Assembly (NCBI GenBank): GCA_965248635.1
Contig: OZ252114.1
Location: 3,596,001-3,660,000 of the forward strand
Direction of reading: 5' to 3'
Source: CBDAPI01 sp965248635
Lineage (GTDB): Bacteria; Acidobacteriota; UBA6911; RPQK01; CBDAPI01
DNA: 64,000 nucleotides
Positions 17,690 through 25,734 of this stretch are shown here, in pieces; position 1 is the first letter of the stretch, and the number at the start of each line of letters is the position of its first letter. The notes under the pieces are model-generated. The model did not search any database. It was not told the DNA's origin and saw only the letters and a program-made list of their open reading frames with translations. Both the position numbers and the translations under genes were made by a program.

Positions 17690-18445
17690 CTAACTGATCG
17701 GCCCGTCTTGGGACGCAACTCGACGCGTGTGGCCAAACCGGTATTTCGAGAACTGGTACATGCGTGCCAGCGGTCCGCTCAGGAGATACGAGTAAGCGAG
17801 AATCAGCAGGGCGTAACGGGAATAGAAGAAGATGCCCGCCACCAGTGACGCCAGTGTGAGGATGACGAGATGTGACTTCCCCTGCCCCAGATTCAGCTGC
17901 TTCAGAGAGGGATAGCGAATGGTGCTGATCATTAACAGGGCCGTCAGATAGGTCGCACCGACCAGGACAGGCTTGAACAGAGGGTTGTCAGGAGGCCCCG
18001 GGAAAAAATGAACCGTGGCAGCGATGAACCCAGCTCCGGCCGGTATCGGGAGGCCGGCAAAATGCTTTAGTTCACCCATCTGCATGTTGAAGCGTGCCAG
18101 GCGCATCACCCCACAGATCAGGAAAACAAAAGCTGAGAAGCGGGCAAATCTTCCAAAATCTTCCAGACCCCAGGAATAGACGAGAACCGCCGGGGCAATT
18201 CCAAAGCTGATGACATCGGCCAGGGAGTCGAGTTGAACTCCAAAATCGCTGGTGACGTTGACCAGCCGGGCAACACGACCGTCCAGCCCGTCCAGGATCA
18301 CAGCTATTCCAATAGCGATGGCGGCCTTCTCATACTCGCCGCTCAAGGTCGCAATGAGCGAGAGGAAGCCCGCAAAGATGTTCCCGACCGTGAATATCGA
18401 AGGAAGGATGTAGATCGTCCGCCTTAGCTTGCGCTTCGGTTTCAT
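17690..18445 (-). CDS. pssA: CDP-diacylglycerol--serine O-phosphatidyltransferase
   Basis: 251 aa membrane enzyme making phosphatidylserine from CDP-diacylglycerol and serine. The CDP-alcohol phosphatidyltransferase signature is complete: DGLDGRVARLVN then SDFGVQLDSLADVISFG, giving DGx2ARx8Gx3Dx3D. There are about seven membrane segments. It follows psd by 12 bp on the same strand; the two enzymes act consecutively to make phosphatidylethanolamine. The basic C-terminal tail (RFGHTRRVASQDG) is unremarkable. Confidence 0.93.
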   Translation of the reverse strand: MKPKRKLRRTIYILPSIFTVGNIFAGFLSLIATLSGEYEKAAIAIGIAVILDGLDGRVARLVNVTSDFGVQLDSLADVISFGIAPAVLVYSWGLEDFGRFARFSAFVFLICGVMRLARFNMQMGELKHFAGLPIPAGAGFIAATVHFFPGPPDNPLFKPVLVGATYLTALLMISTIRYPSLKQLNLGQGKSHLVILTLASLVAGIFFYSRYALLILAYSYLLSGPLARMYQFSKYRFGHTRRVASQDGPIS

Positions 18446-18457
18446 GGGCGAATCCCT

Positions 18458-19078
18458 CTAATTCTCAACTCCTTCACTGTTGCTCTCCCGTCTGGCCAGA
18501 ATGCTGGAACCGCCGCAAACCCTGTCTCCCTTCTCGACTACGACTGCAAAACTCGTCGGAATGGTGATGTCAACGCGACTTCCAAACTTGATGAGGCCTA
18601 TTCTATCACCCTGCTTGACTGTGTCTCCTTCCTGCTTCCAGGCAACAATACGCCTGGCCACCCAACCTGCAATCAGGCAGAAGGTCACCGACGGCTCACC
18701 CTCAATCTCCCAAATCATCTTCTCGTTCTCGACCGAGGCTCGATCGTTAAAGGCCATCAGAAACTTGCCCGACCGGTATTCCTGAGTTCGGATGCACCCA
18801 CCAACAGGGGCGCGATTCACGTGCACATTGAACACTGACAGAAAGATGCTGATGACTGTTCCATGGGTCGAGTCACGGAGTTGGATGACCCTGCCGTCGG
18901 CGGGACTGACAATGAGACCCGGTTGCTGCGGAATCGTGCGCTCCGGGTCCCTAAAAAAGGAACCGAGACCGAATCCGACCAGCGCCAGAAGCCCCCCCCA
19001 GACCAACCACCCCAGCGCCAGGCAAATCAAGGCCATGATTAACGGAGGCAGAAGGAAGGGAATTCCCTCTCTGGCCAT
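18458..19078 (-). CDS. psd: Phosphatidylserine decarboxylase proenzyme (short, archaeal-type)
   Basis: About 206 aa from the ATG at 19078 (MAREGIPFLLPPL), which has AAGGG upstream; an ATG at 19090 is an alternative. The frame stays open to 19135, but that stretch lies within a transcription terminator hairpin, so the longer start is unlikely. Two hydrophobic segments come first, then FFRDPERTIPQQPGLIVSPADG, VFNVHVNRAPVGG and the C-terminal GGSS, where self-cleavage makes the pyruvoyl group. It decarboxylates phosphatidylserine to phosphatidylethanolamine. It is paired with pssA downstream. Confidence 0.92.
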   Translation of the reverse strand: MAREGIPFLLPPLIMALICLALGWLVWGGLLALVGFGLGSFFRDPERTIPQQPGLIVSPADGRVIQLRDSTHGTVISIFLSVFNVHVNRAPVGGCIRTQEYRSGKFLMAFNDRASVENEKMIWEIEGEPSVTFCLIAGWVARRIVAWKQEGDTVKQGDRIGLIKFGSRVDITIPTSFAVVVEKGDRVCGGSSILARRESNSEGVEN

Positions 19079-19108
19079 GAGTCCCTTCATGTGGTCGACA
19101 TCCCCCGC

Positions 19109-19147
19109 AAAAAAAAGCCCACTGAAGAGTCGCATCTCCAGTGGGCT
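19109..19147 (-). terminator. Rho-independent terminator after the YdcH-like gene
   Basis: On the minus strand AGCCCACTG (complement of 19139-19147) pairs with CAGTGGGCT (complement of 19116-19124), a perfect 9-bp stem with a 14-nt loop. It is followed by seven or more T residues. It lies between the YdcH-like gene and psd, ending the upstream transcript. Confidence 0.88.
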
Positions 19148-19167
19148 GACGTTAAGCCTAAACTCAA

Positions 19168-19398
19168 TCAGTTGCTGACTAATTGAGAACGGTAGTCATT
19201 GATCATCAACTGCATCTGGTCCTTTAACGCAAGCTTCTTTTTCTTCAACTCCGTTTGCTTGAACTGTTCCTGAGCACTCAGATAGGGTCGATGCGTCAAC
19301 TGCGTCAACTCCGTCTCATACATCTGGTGCTGGTCAAAGAGCTCTTGGAAATCTTCCCTATTATTCCGTAGGTACTCCCTGGCGACATGTTCATCCAT
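19168..19398 (-). CDS. YdcH/DUF465-family small coiled-coil protein
   Basis: 76 aa from ATG 19398 with a strong AGGAGGG upstream; a longer frame to 19458 has no ribosome site. The protein (MDEHVAREYLRNNREDFQELF... with QLTHRPYLSAQEQFKQTELKKKKLALKDQM) shows the heptad-rich helix and 'E-x-x-x-L-K-K-x-K-L-x-x-K-D' pattern of DUF465. Such proteins are widespread and functionally undefined. It is followed by a clear terminator. Confidence 0.8.
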   Translation of the reverse strand: MDEHVAREYLRNNREDFQELFDQHQMYETELTQLTHRPYLSAQEQFKQTELKKKKLALKDQMQLMINDYRSQLVSN

Positions 19399-19634
19399 AA
19401 AGTGGACCCTCCTGTTGATTTGGTTTTGGACAGCAGGAAAATGCTGCATTCGCGTCACCGAATTTACCAGATGAAAAACCCGGGATCAACCCCTGACTTC
19501 CGAGGCCGGAAGAGGACTCAGACCGGCCGCCAGGCGAGCCGTTCGATTGGCACTATCCATGGGGGACTCCAATGATCCGCACTTTCTCGGCAGGTTTTTC
19601 TGAATTCAACCGTGACCCTCAGTACTGTGAGTAC
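19399..19634. other. Intergenic spacer between phoH and the YdcH-like gene
   Basis: Spacer between the phoH stop and the YdcH-like start, both on the minus strand. It carries the AGGAGGG ribosome site of the YdcH-like gene near 19405-19411 and two AGTACT palindromes near 19622 and 19631. No gene is supported. Confidence 0.4.
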
Positions 19635-20606
19635 TCAGTCCTTTGCGTTTCGACGCTTCTTCTGGGAGAGATTCGAATCCTCATAGGCGGCGATAATGAG
19701 CCGAATCAGCCGATGTCGCACCACATCTCTTTCGTCGAAGTAGGCGAACTCGATGCCCTGGGTTTTGCCCAGGACACGTTCGGCATCTTTGAGACCCGAG
19801 ATCTGACCAGGCGGGAGGTCTATTTGAGTCACATCTCCGGTCACTACCATCTTGGAATGGAGACCCATGCGAGTAACAAACATCTTCATCTGCTCCGCAG
19901 AACTGTTCTGGGCCTCATCCAGTATGACAAAGCAGTTGCTCAGCGTGCGTCCCCGCATGAACGCGAGAGGAGCGATTTCGATGATGTTCTGGTCCAGAAG
20001 CTTCTCAACCCGGGCTGAGTCGAGCAGGAAAAAAAGGGCGTCATAGAGGGGACGGAGGTAAGGATCGACCTTCTCCTGCAGGTCACCGGGCAGGAACCCC
20101 AGTTTTTCGCCGGCCTCGACCGCCGGTCTGGACAGAATGATTCGATCAACCTTGCGCTCGAGCAGAAAAGCGACTGCCTTGGCGACAGCGAGGAAAGTCT
20201 TGCCTGTGCCAGCCGGGCCGATTGCGAAGACCAGATCAGCCGCTTCCATTTTGGCCACGTAGCGGTTCTGGTTCATACTGCGGGGAACGATTGTCCGCGA
20301 CGAGGTCTTGAGAACGACCGGTTTGGGAAAAAAATCCCGCAACGTAGCTGCTGAGTCCTGGGCAATCTGCTCAAAAGCCTCTCGCAGCTCGCCATTTGAA
20401 AACTGTTCGCCCCGGCTCAACATGTCCGCGAAATCGCGAAGGATCTTCTCCACTGCGTCCACGTTGGTCTGGCTGCCCCGAATCGAGAGCTCCGAACCCC
20501 GGGCGTGGATCTCAACGTCGAACCGGTTTTCCAGAAGGCGAATGTTTTGGTCCTGGAGGTCGAAGAGTACTTCGGCCCCCCAGTCAGGAAGAGTAATTCT
20601 AGTCAA
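19635..20606 (-). CDS. PhoH family ATPase (PhoH-like, YbeZ type)
   Basis: 323 aa. An N-terminal KH-like region (LENRFDVEIHARGSELSIRG) is followed by the PhoH core. Walker A is AIGPAGTGKTFLAVAKAVAF (~residue 131) and Walker B is NCFVILDEAQNSSAEQMKMF. GDVTQIDLPPGQISGLKDA is the family hallmark. YbeZ-type proteins are ATP-dependent RNA-linked factors acting with the YbeY endonuclease. It follows rpsT by 26 bp, so it is likely in the dcd-lptE-holA-rpsT transcription unit. Confidence 0.93.
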   Translation of the reverse strand: MTRITLPDWGAEVLFDLQDQNIRLLENRFDVEIHARGSELSIRGSQTNVDAVEKILRDFADMLSRGEQFSNGELREAFEQIAQDSAATLRDFFPKPVVLKTSSRTIVPRSMNQNRYVAKMEAADLVFAIGPAGTGKTFLAVAKAVAFLLERKVDRIILSRPAVEAGEKLGFLPGDLQEKVDPYLRPLYDALFFLLDSARVEKLLDQNIIEIAPLAFMRGRTLSNCFVILDEAQNSSAEQMKMFVTRMGLHSKMVVTGDVTQIDLPPGQISGLKDAERVLGKTQGIEFAYFDERDVVRHRLIRLIIAAYEDSNLSQKKRRNAKD

Positions 20607-20632
20607 GAATCTTCGGAAGTCACGAATCCTGG

Positions 20633-20893
20633 CTATTCGAAGTTGAGCAGCCGACTCAAGCGCGATTTGTATCGGGCCCCGGTATTGCAGTGAATACTTC
20701 CCTTCCGGGCCGTCTTGTCGATCACCGAGTACACTCTGGTGAGTTGTGATCGGGCATCGTCCAATTTCTCTTCGGCAACGAGCTTCCTGAGTCGCTTGAT
20801 CTCCGTGCGCATCTCACTTCTGGCAACCCTGTTTCGGAGGCGCCGCACGGTGTTCTGTCGCATCCGTTTCTTGGCCGATTTGATATTTGGCAT
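20633..20893 (-). CDS. rpsT: 30S ribosomal protein S20
   Basis: 86 aa from ATG 20893 (MPNIKSAKKRMRQNTVRRLRN), the canonical S20 N-terminus; an upstream in-frame ATG at 20926 would add 11 unusual residues. The protein is very basic and helical, ending ARYKSRLSRLL. It binds 16S rRNA early in 30S assembly. It lies in the common order holA-rpsT. Confidence 0.95.
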   Translation of the reverse strand: MPNIKSAKKRMRQNTVRRLRNRVARSEMRTEIKRLRKLVAEEKLDDARSQLTRVYSVIDKTARKGSIHCNTGARYKSRLSRLLNFE

Positions 20894-20958
20894 AAGACTT
20901 TTTCTTGCCTGGTACTCTTGGAACACTCACTGGAGAAAAACAGTCATTATAGGAACGA

Positions 20959-21897
20959 TCAGCGACAGGCGTCAACAACGAGTTGCTCCAGGATGAGTTG
21001 CTCGTCAACGCCTGTCGACTTGCACATCCGATCCGCCTGCCGCACCCTCAAGACCATCCCGGCCAGTCGCCGGCGCGGTGTGGCGTCAAGTTCGGACTGG
21101 CGGCCCCGATAGCTCCATATCTTGAGATCCTTGAGAAGTCCGGAAAACTGCTGCCCTGCATCCAGGCGTTCTTTGGCAACCAGAAGCCGCCGGAAATTCC
21201 AGTAGAGCAGGCTCAGAATCTGAGGCGCTGTCATACCCTGATCGAAGAGTCTGCTCAGCACCCTCAGAGCTTTCCTGGCGTCGCTCCTTGCCAGACAGCT
21301 GATGAGCGCAAAGACGTCGTATTCCTGGGATTGCCGAGTCAGGACCAGAACTGCCGATCGATCAACATGCCTGGTCTGGGCACAGTGCAGCAACAGCTTG
21401 TCCAACTCCATGCTCAACCGATGACGATCCTCTCCGACCAGCTCGATAAGGGTTCGTGTGGCCCGGCTGTCAACCTCGAAACCCCGAACTCGAAGACGCT
21501 TCTCGATCCAGGCGGCCAGGTTGGAACAGTCAGCGCTCTTGATGACCGGAATCTTCCTGGGCCATCCGGAGGGCTTTTTTGCCAGTTCCAGGATCACGAC
21601 ACTACGGCGGGCTGGACTCTTCAGGTAAGCTTTCAACTCTTTCCGCGCGAGATGGGCGTTGCGGATGTAAATCCATCGCCTTGGGCTCATCCAGGGTAGA
21701 GTTCTGGCTTCGCCCACAGCGTCTGACTCGGAGTCTTGTTCCAGGTCATAGGTGCCCCAGTCAAAGCTCCGAGCCTCCTCGGACACCTGGCTGCGTGCCA
21801 GACGAAAAACAGAGTCCCTCAGGAAAACATCCCGGCCGGAGAGTTGGTAGACGGTTCCAGGGTCCGCAGTATGCTTCTGGAACTCTTCAAAATCCAT
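20959..21897 (-). CDS. holA: DNA polymerase III subunit delta
   Basis: 312 aa clamp-loader delta subunit. The order is an N-terminal degenerate AAA+ domain (VYQLSGRDVFLRDSVFRLARS), then the lid, then the C-terminal collar with DRHRLSMELDKLLLH and LSLLYWNFRRLLVAKERL. It opens the beta clamp in the gamma complex. It sits between lptE and rpsT, a very common bacterial arrangement. Confidence 0.9.
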   Translation of the reverse strand: MDFEEFQKHTADPGTVYQLSGRDVFLRDSVFRLARSQVSEEARSFDWGTYDLEQDSESDAVGEARTLPWMSPRRWIYIRNAHLARKELKAYLKSPARRSVVILELAKKPSGWPRKIPVIKSADCSNLAAWIEKRLRVRGFEVDSRATRTLIELVGEDRHRLSMELDKLLLHCAQTRHVDRSAVLVLTRQSQEYDVFALISCLARSDARKALRVLSRLFDQGMTAPQILSLLYWNFRRLLVAKERLDAGQQFSGLLKDLKIWSYRGRQSELDATPRRRLAGMVLRVRQADRMCKSTGVDEQLILEQLVVDACR

Positions 21898-21954
21898 GGT
21901 ACCTGCCTGGCAGCCTATTTCTGTGGAAGATAGCGCGGAATGCAGCGCGTCACA

Positions 21955-22500
21955 CTAGAACCCTTCCAGGATCGACGTGACCACACTGGCAGCGAAGTCC
22001 TCGGCGATTCGATCCAGGGCTGGATTCTGCTCCGTGAAGAACCTCTCAATGTCGATGTTCAATTGATATTGCTCTCGGAAGATGTAGCGATCGTTCTTGA
22101 AGAGAACTCGACCCGTACTGCTTTCGCGAAATTCGACCCGCGCATCCAGGGTCACCAGAAAGGTCGTTCCGAAGGAGCTCTGGCCGAAAGTCACCGGGCT
22201 CACGGAGAGTCTGGAGACCACCCCGCTGAGCACCGCATCAGCGTCCGAGGTCCCGCTCCGGACGGCCCAGCTTGTCTTTTCGACAAACTTGCGCACCATG
22301 GCCTCCGCCAGTTTCTGTTCAACCCGGTATGTAGTCGTTGTGTTTTCAAAGGGTTGAATGGCCACCGAGCTGATCCCCAGATCGAGCCGGTTGCGCTCCG
22401 CAACACGATATCCACAGGAACCGATTGAGCTGCTAGCCAGCAGAATCCACAGGGCGAAACGAACCCACTTCAATCCGGAAACCGACCCGCGATCAACCAT
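21955..22500 (-). CDS. lptE: LPS-assembly lipoprotein LptE
   Basis: 181 aa. It has a basic N-terminus, a hydrophobic stretch WVRFALWILLASSSIGSC and a Cys ~29 fitting a lipobox (S-I-G-S-C), so it should be an outer-membrane lipoprotein. LptE-type pattern: CGYRVAERNRLDLGISSVAIQPFENTT near the start, then VEQKLAEAMVRKFV and DADAVLSGVV. It plugs LptD to insert lipopolysaccharide into the outer membrane, implying a diderm envelope. The start overlaps the dcd stop by 8 bp. Confidence 0.85.
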   Translation of the reverse strand: MVDRGSVSGLKWVRFALWILLASSSIGSCGYRVAERNRLDLGISSVAIQPFENTTTTYRVEQKLAEAMVRKFVEKTSWAVRSGTSDADAVLSGVVSRLSVSPVTFGQSSFGTTFLVTLDARVEFRESSTGRVLFKNDRYIFREQYQLNIDIERFFTEQNPALDRIAEDFAASVVTSILEGF

Positions 22501-23071
22501 CTTGCTCCTCTTCGTCCGCGCTCACTTTAGCAGGGACAATCTCCTCTTGAGCCTGGTACTTGCCCTTGCGATCGGCATAGGAAGTCCGGCACGGATCATC
22601 TGCCCCCAGAAAGACTACCTGAGCAATCCCTTCGCTGGCGTAAACCTTCACAGGAGACGGGCTTGTATTGGAGATGGAGATGGTGACAAAGCCTTCCCAC
22701 TCGGGTTCGAAGGGAGTCACATTCACGATGAGACCGCAGCGGGCGTACGTTGACTTCCCGGTGCAGAGGGTCAAGACAGATCGTGGAATTCGAAAATACT
22801 CCAGGCTCCTGGCCAGCACGAAGCTGCCCGCTGGAATGATACAGTCATCACCTTCCAATTCATCGAAGGGCATTTTAGCTGTGCACTTGGGATCCACCAG
22901 GCTTGCTCCTCCTTGATAGATCAGAAACTTCCGGTCCAGGCGCATGTCGTATCCGTATGAGGAAACACCGTAGGAAATGGTTCCTTGACTCACTTGAGAC
23001 TCCTGGAAGGGGTCAATCATTCGGTGCTCGAGTGCCATTTCGACAATCCAGTGATCCGGTTTTACACCCAC
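22493..23071 (-). CDS. dcd: dCTP deaminase
   Basis: 192 aa. I choose the GTG at 23071 because AGGAGG stands 8 nt upstream and the protein then begins VGVKPDHWIVEMALEHRMIDPF, as in homologues; an upstream ATG (23107) adds 12 residues. Conserved blocks: ISYGVSSYGYDMRLD, GSFVLARSLEYFRIP, LTLCTGKSTYARCGLIVNVTPFEPEWEG (active-site Ser/Arg/Glu) and CRTSYADRKGKYQAQ. It deaminates dCTP to dUTP for dTTP synthesis. It is the first gene of the dcd-lptE-holA-rpsT-phoH run. Confidence 0.93.
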   Translation of the reverse strand: MGVKPDHWIVEMALEHRMIDPFQESQVSQGTISYGVSSYGYDMRLDRKFLIYQGGASLVDPKCTAKMPFDELEGDDCIIPAGSFVLARSLEYFRIPRSVLTLCTGKSTYARCGLIVNVTPFEPEWEGFVTISISNTSPSPVKVYASEGIAQVVFLGADDPCRTSYADRKGKYQAQEEIVPAKVSADEEEQDG

Positions 23072-23109
23072 AGAGAGGTTCCTCCTTTGCAACTGCCCGG
23101 AGCTCAAGG

Positions 23110-23196
23110 TTGAAAGTTGAAAGTTGAAAGTTCAAGGGTGAAGTTCAAATTTGAAGGTTGAAAGGTTCGTGGAACGTGGAACGTGGAACCTGGAAT
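23110..23196 (+). repeat. Heptad tandem-repeat array A: (TTGAAAG)n then (GTGGAAC)n
   Basis: Three perfect TTGAAAG units (23110-23130), TTCAAGG, a short irregular stretch, then TTCAAAT, TTGAAGG and TTGAAAG (23144-23164). A GTTC joint leads to three perfect GTGGAAC units (23169-23189) and CTGGAAT. It lies between the divergent dcd and HU genes. The same two-part order recurs at 25686 and, inverted, at 27638. Confidence 0.9.
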
Positions 23197-23206
23197 CTCC
23201 CCCCTC

Positions 23207-23235
23207 TTGACAGGACAAATCTAGCCAAGTATTTT
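23207..23235 (+). promoter_or_regulatory. Sigma70-like promoter for the HU gene
   Basis: TTGACA at 23207-23212, a 17-bp spacer and TATTTT at 23230-23235, 34 bp before the GTG start of the HU gene. The spacing is ideal and the -10 box is a partial match. Confidence 0.6.
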
Positions 23236-23268
23236 TAGAATCAACACTTAAGGGAGGTTCCAGCAGCT

Positions 23269-23538
23269 GTGATAAAGGCGGATATTGTCAGTCGTGTGGC
23301 TGAGAAAATGGGGATTACCAAAGTCCAGGCTGAAGTGGCTTTCGATTCGTTCCTTGATGCTCTGCGCCAGGCCATGAAGCGGGGAGAGCGGATTGAATTA
23401 CGTGGATTTGGTGTTTTTGTAGTCAAGCCCAGAAAGAGCGGCATCGGCAGAAACCCCCGCACCGGAGCAGAAGTTCCGATTCCTCCCGGTAAGACCGTCC
23501 GTTTCAAGCCCGGCAAAGAAATCCGTTTCAGCCGGTAA
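23269..23538 (+). CDS. HU/IHF-family DNA-binding protein
   Basis: 89 aa from GTG 23269 with AAGGGAGG upstream. It has the classic HU fold: MIKADIVSRVAEKMGITKVQAE (helices), ERIELRGFGVFVVKPR (strand), then the DNA-binding arm GRNPRTGAEVPIPPGKTVRF and KPGKEIRF. It bends DNA as a dimer in the nucleoid. HU and IHF-beta cannot be separated with certainty here. It is followed 10 bp later by the site-2 protease. Confidence 0.92.
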   Translation: MIKADIVSRVAEKMGITKVQAEVAFDSFLDALRQAMKRGERIELRGFGVFVVKPRKSGIGRNPRTGAEVPIPPGKTVRFKPGKEIRFSR

Positions 23539-23548
23539 CTCTCTCTCC

Positions 23549-24538
23549 GTGGATACTCCTCCCTCTCCTCTCTCCGCGATCGATCCAGAGACACCCCTTC
23601 ATGAACCCGAGGAGCCGGATCGGCCCGGGTCGGTTCGACTGGCAGCTCTCCTCCTGGCGGCAACTGTTTTGACGACTCTAGTCGCCGGGTTTCTCTTTCA
23701 TTTTGGGTTTCTGGCTGGATCCGGGGATGGTGAGATCACTCTACCTAATTCCGCTGAGAATCCGTTGGCTCTCCTCCAGGGCTTGCCCTTCTCGCTGGCG
23801 CTGCTGGCGATCCTGCTGGCTCATGAGATGGGCCATTACCTGGCCTGCCGCTTCTACCGCATCCGCTGCACGCTGCCCTATGTCATCCCGGTCCCGCCCA
23901 TTCTTCCTCTCCCCGGGTTGGGAGTCTTGCCCTTGAATCCATTTGGCACCTTTGGCGCAGTGATTCGGATCCGTTCGCCTTTCCTTACTCGCCGCCAGAT
24001 CTTCGACGTGGGAATCGCCGGGCCTCTCGCCGGGTTCCTCGTCATCGTGCCCGTGCTGGCACTGGGGGTATCGCTCTCGACCGATTTCCAGTGGCCCGAG
24101 GAGGAGTCCGGCTTACTCGAGTTCGGGGAGCCGCTCTTGTTCAAACTGGCCGTGTGGAGTTTCTTTGACGGAGATCCCGCGGCGATTAATCTTCATCCAA
24201 TCGGCTGGGCAGCCTGGTTTGGCCTTCTTGCCACGAGTCTGAATCTGCTTCCCTTTGGACAGCTGGACGGTGGTCACATTCTCTACGCCCTTTTTGGAGA
24301 GCGCCGCCACCATCGTGCTTCACTTGCACTGCTGGCTTTTCTGGTAGGTCTTAGCCTGCTGTCACTTCCGACACCCGGCTATCTCTTTTTTGCCCTCATC
24401 CTGATGTTCCTGGGGCCCCGTCATCCCCCTCCAGCTGAGCAGAAAGCGCTGGATCGTACGCGCTGGTGGATCGGGCTCCTTGGACTGGCCGTTCTTGTCC
24501 TCTGTTTCATTCCCGTCCCGGTGACCTTCGTGGAATAG
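23549..24538 (+). CDS. Site-2 protease family (M50) membrane metalloprotease
   Basis: 329 aa from GTG 23549. Zinc motif LLAHEMGHYLAC (~residue 93) and second motif NLLPFGQLDGGHILYALFG (~residue 233, ligand Asp in LDGGH) sit in membrane segments, the M50/S2P hallmark. About eight hydrophobic segments and no PDZ domain, so it resembles the FtsH-independent S2P group rather than RseP. It should cleave a membrane protein within the bilayer; the substrate is unknown. The last codons and stop are part of a strong hairpin (24524-24552). Confidence 0.85.
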   Translation: MDTPPSPLSAIDPETPLHEPEEPDRPGSVRLAALLLAATVLTTLVAGFLFHFGFLAGSGDGEITLPNSAENPLALLQGLPFSLALLAILLAHEMGHYLACRFYRIRCTLPYVIPVPPILPLPGLGVLPLNPFGTFGAVIRIRSPFLTRRQIFDVGIAGPLAGFLVIVPVLALGVSLSTDFQWPEEESGLLEFGEPLLFKLAVWSFFDGDPAAINLHPIGWAAWFGLLATSLNLLPFGQLDGGHILYALFGERRHHRASLALLAFLVGLSLLSLPTPGYLFFALILMFLGPRHPPPAEQKALDRTRWWIGLLGLAVLVLCFIPVPVTFVE

Positions 24539-24552
24539 GATTCCACGAAGGT
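24524..24552. terminator. Long hairpin at the end of the S2P gene
   Basis: ACCTTCGTGGAAT (24524-24536) and its exact complement ATTCCACGAAGGT (24540-24552) form a 13-bp perfect stem with a 3-nt loop. It includes the stop codon and is followed by only a short T run (TTTTCT). It lies between convergent genes and may act in both directions. Confidence 0.6.
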
Positions 24553-24615
24553 GGTTTTCTGGTTTCTGGTTTCTAGTGCCTGATTCCGAGACAGGTAACC
24601 ATTAACCAGTAACCA
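24553..24615. repeat. Heptad tandem-repeat array D: (TGGTTTC)n and (GTAACCA)n
   Basis: TGGTTTC at 24560-24566 and 24567-24573, degenerate TAGTGCC and TGATTCC, then GTAACCA, TTAACCA, GTAACCA at 24595-24615. It lies between the convergent S2P and moaA genes. Confidence 0.8.
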
Positions 24616-24617
24616 TC

Positions 24618-25622
24618 CTATCCCCCTATCCGGGACATTTCCACCTTGGGGCCATCGGAGGGAAGCGTGGATCTCAGCTCGGAGTATCGGTCTTTGCGCT
24701 GCTGCCAGATGCCGGACACCAGTTGCAGCAGTTCTCGGTCGGTGGCTCCCTGGCGCAGTGGTGTTCTGAGATCGTGGCCGACTGTCGCAAACAGACAGGT
24801 ATACAGTTTTCCTTCCGGCGACAAGCGGGCTCGCGTGCAATCCCCGCAAAACGGCTCCGATATCGACGCGACGACCCCAATCTCCCCCTGACCGTCGCGG
24901 TAACCCCATCGCCGGGCAACTTCCCCGATGTAGTTCGGGTTCAATGGTTCGAGCGGATAGCGAGAGTCAATGAGTTCCACCACTTCCCTGGCTGGGACGA
25001 CTTCCGAGAGCCGCCAGTGGTTCGTGTTTCCGACATCCATGTATTCAATAAAGCGGAGAACACAGCCACTACCGCGAAAAAAAGCAACCAGCTCGAGGAT
25101 GGCTTTTTCGTTCGTCCCCCGGCGAATGACGGCATTGACCTTGACCGGTGACAGCCCGATTCTCTGGGCTTCTCGAATCCCGCTGAGGACTTCCTCGACC
25201 GGGGCTTCCACATTTGCGATGGAAGCGAATTCCTCCTGATCCAGCGAATCGAGACTGACCGTGACCCGATGCAGGCCTGCTGCCTGCAAGCCGCGGGCGT
25301 GCTGCTTCAGAAGCAGGCCGTTGGTGGTCAGCGTGAGGTCGTCGATCCCCTTCACGGAGGCCAGGCGCGAAACGAGTCCGGAAAGCTCTCTGCGAAGCAA
25401 AGGCTCTCCACCGGTAATCCTGACCTTCCGCACTCCGAGGCGCACAAAGATCCGGGCGACACGGGTGATCTCCTCATAGGTCAGGAGTTCCTTTCTTTCC
25501 AGGAAGGCGTAATCGGGACCAAAGAACTCTTTCGGCATGCAGTAGGAGCAGCGCATGTTGCACCGGTCCGTTACTGATATGCGCAGGTCTCGAAGAGAAC
25601 GTCTCAGTAAGTCGGTTGGCAT
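24618..25622 (-). CDS. moaA: GTP 3',8-cyclase MoaA (molybdenum cofactor step 1)
   Basis: 334 aa radical SAM enzyme. The N-terminal cluster motif is DRCNMRCSYCMP (CxxxCxxC), preceded by LRRSLRDLRISVT. KVRITGGEPLLRREL binds SAM, and the C-terminal second cluster is PFCGDCTRARLSPEGKLYTCLF. It turns GTP into 3',8-cyclo-GTP, the pyranopterin precursor. The usual C-terminal GG is present (SRIGG). No other moa gene is nearby, so it is a stand-alone gene flanked by heptad arrays on both sides. Confidence 0.95.
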   Translation of the reverse strand: MPTDLLRRSLRDLRISVTDRCNMRCSYCMPKEFFGPDYAFLERKELLTYEEITRVARIFVRLGVRKVRITGGEPLLRRELSGLVSRLASVKGIDDLTLTTNGLLLKQHARGLQAAGLHRVTVSLDSLDQEEFASIANVEAPVEEVLSGIREAQRIGLSPVKVNAVIRRGTNEKAILELVAFFRGSGCVLRFIEYMDVGNTNHWRLSEVVPAREVVELIDSRYPLEPLNPNYIGEVARRWGYRDGQGEIGVVASISEPFCGDCTRARLSPEGKLYTCLFATVGHDLRTPLRQGATDRELLQLVSGIWQQRKDRYSELRSTLPSDGPKVEMSRIGG

Positions 25623-25685
25623 CGGGTCTCATTCTAGCCCAATTCAATCTGGCCGGTCATTACAGATCGGTTTACTCACGAACGG

Positions 25686-25730
25686 TTGAAAGTTAAAAGT
25701 TGAAAGTTGAAAGTTCGTGGAACGTGGAAC
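25686..25730 (+). repeat. Heptad tandem-repeat array B: (TTGAAAG)4-(GTGGAAC)2
   Basis: TTGAAAG, TTAAAAG, TTGAAAG, TTGAAAG (25686-25713), TTC, then GTGGAAC twice (25717-25730). It has the same composition and order as array A and lies just downstream of the glycosyltransferase stop. Confidence 0.9.
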
Positions 25731-25734
25731 GCGA

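Noticed and set aside
23110..23196. Repeat arrays as a CRISPR array
   Set aside because: Units are 7 bp with no spacers and no cas genes nearby.
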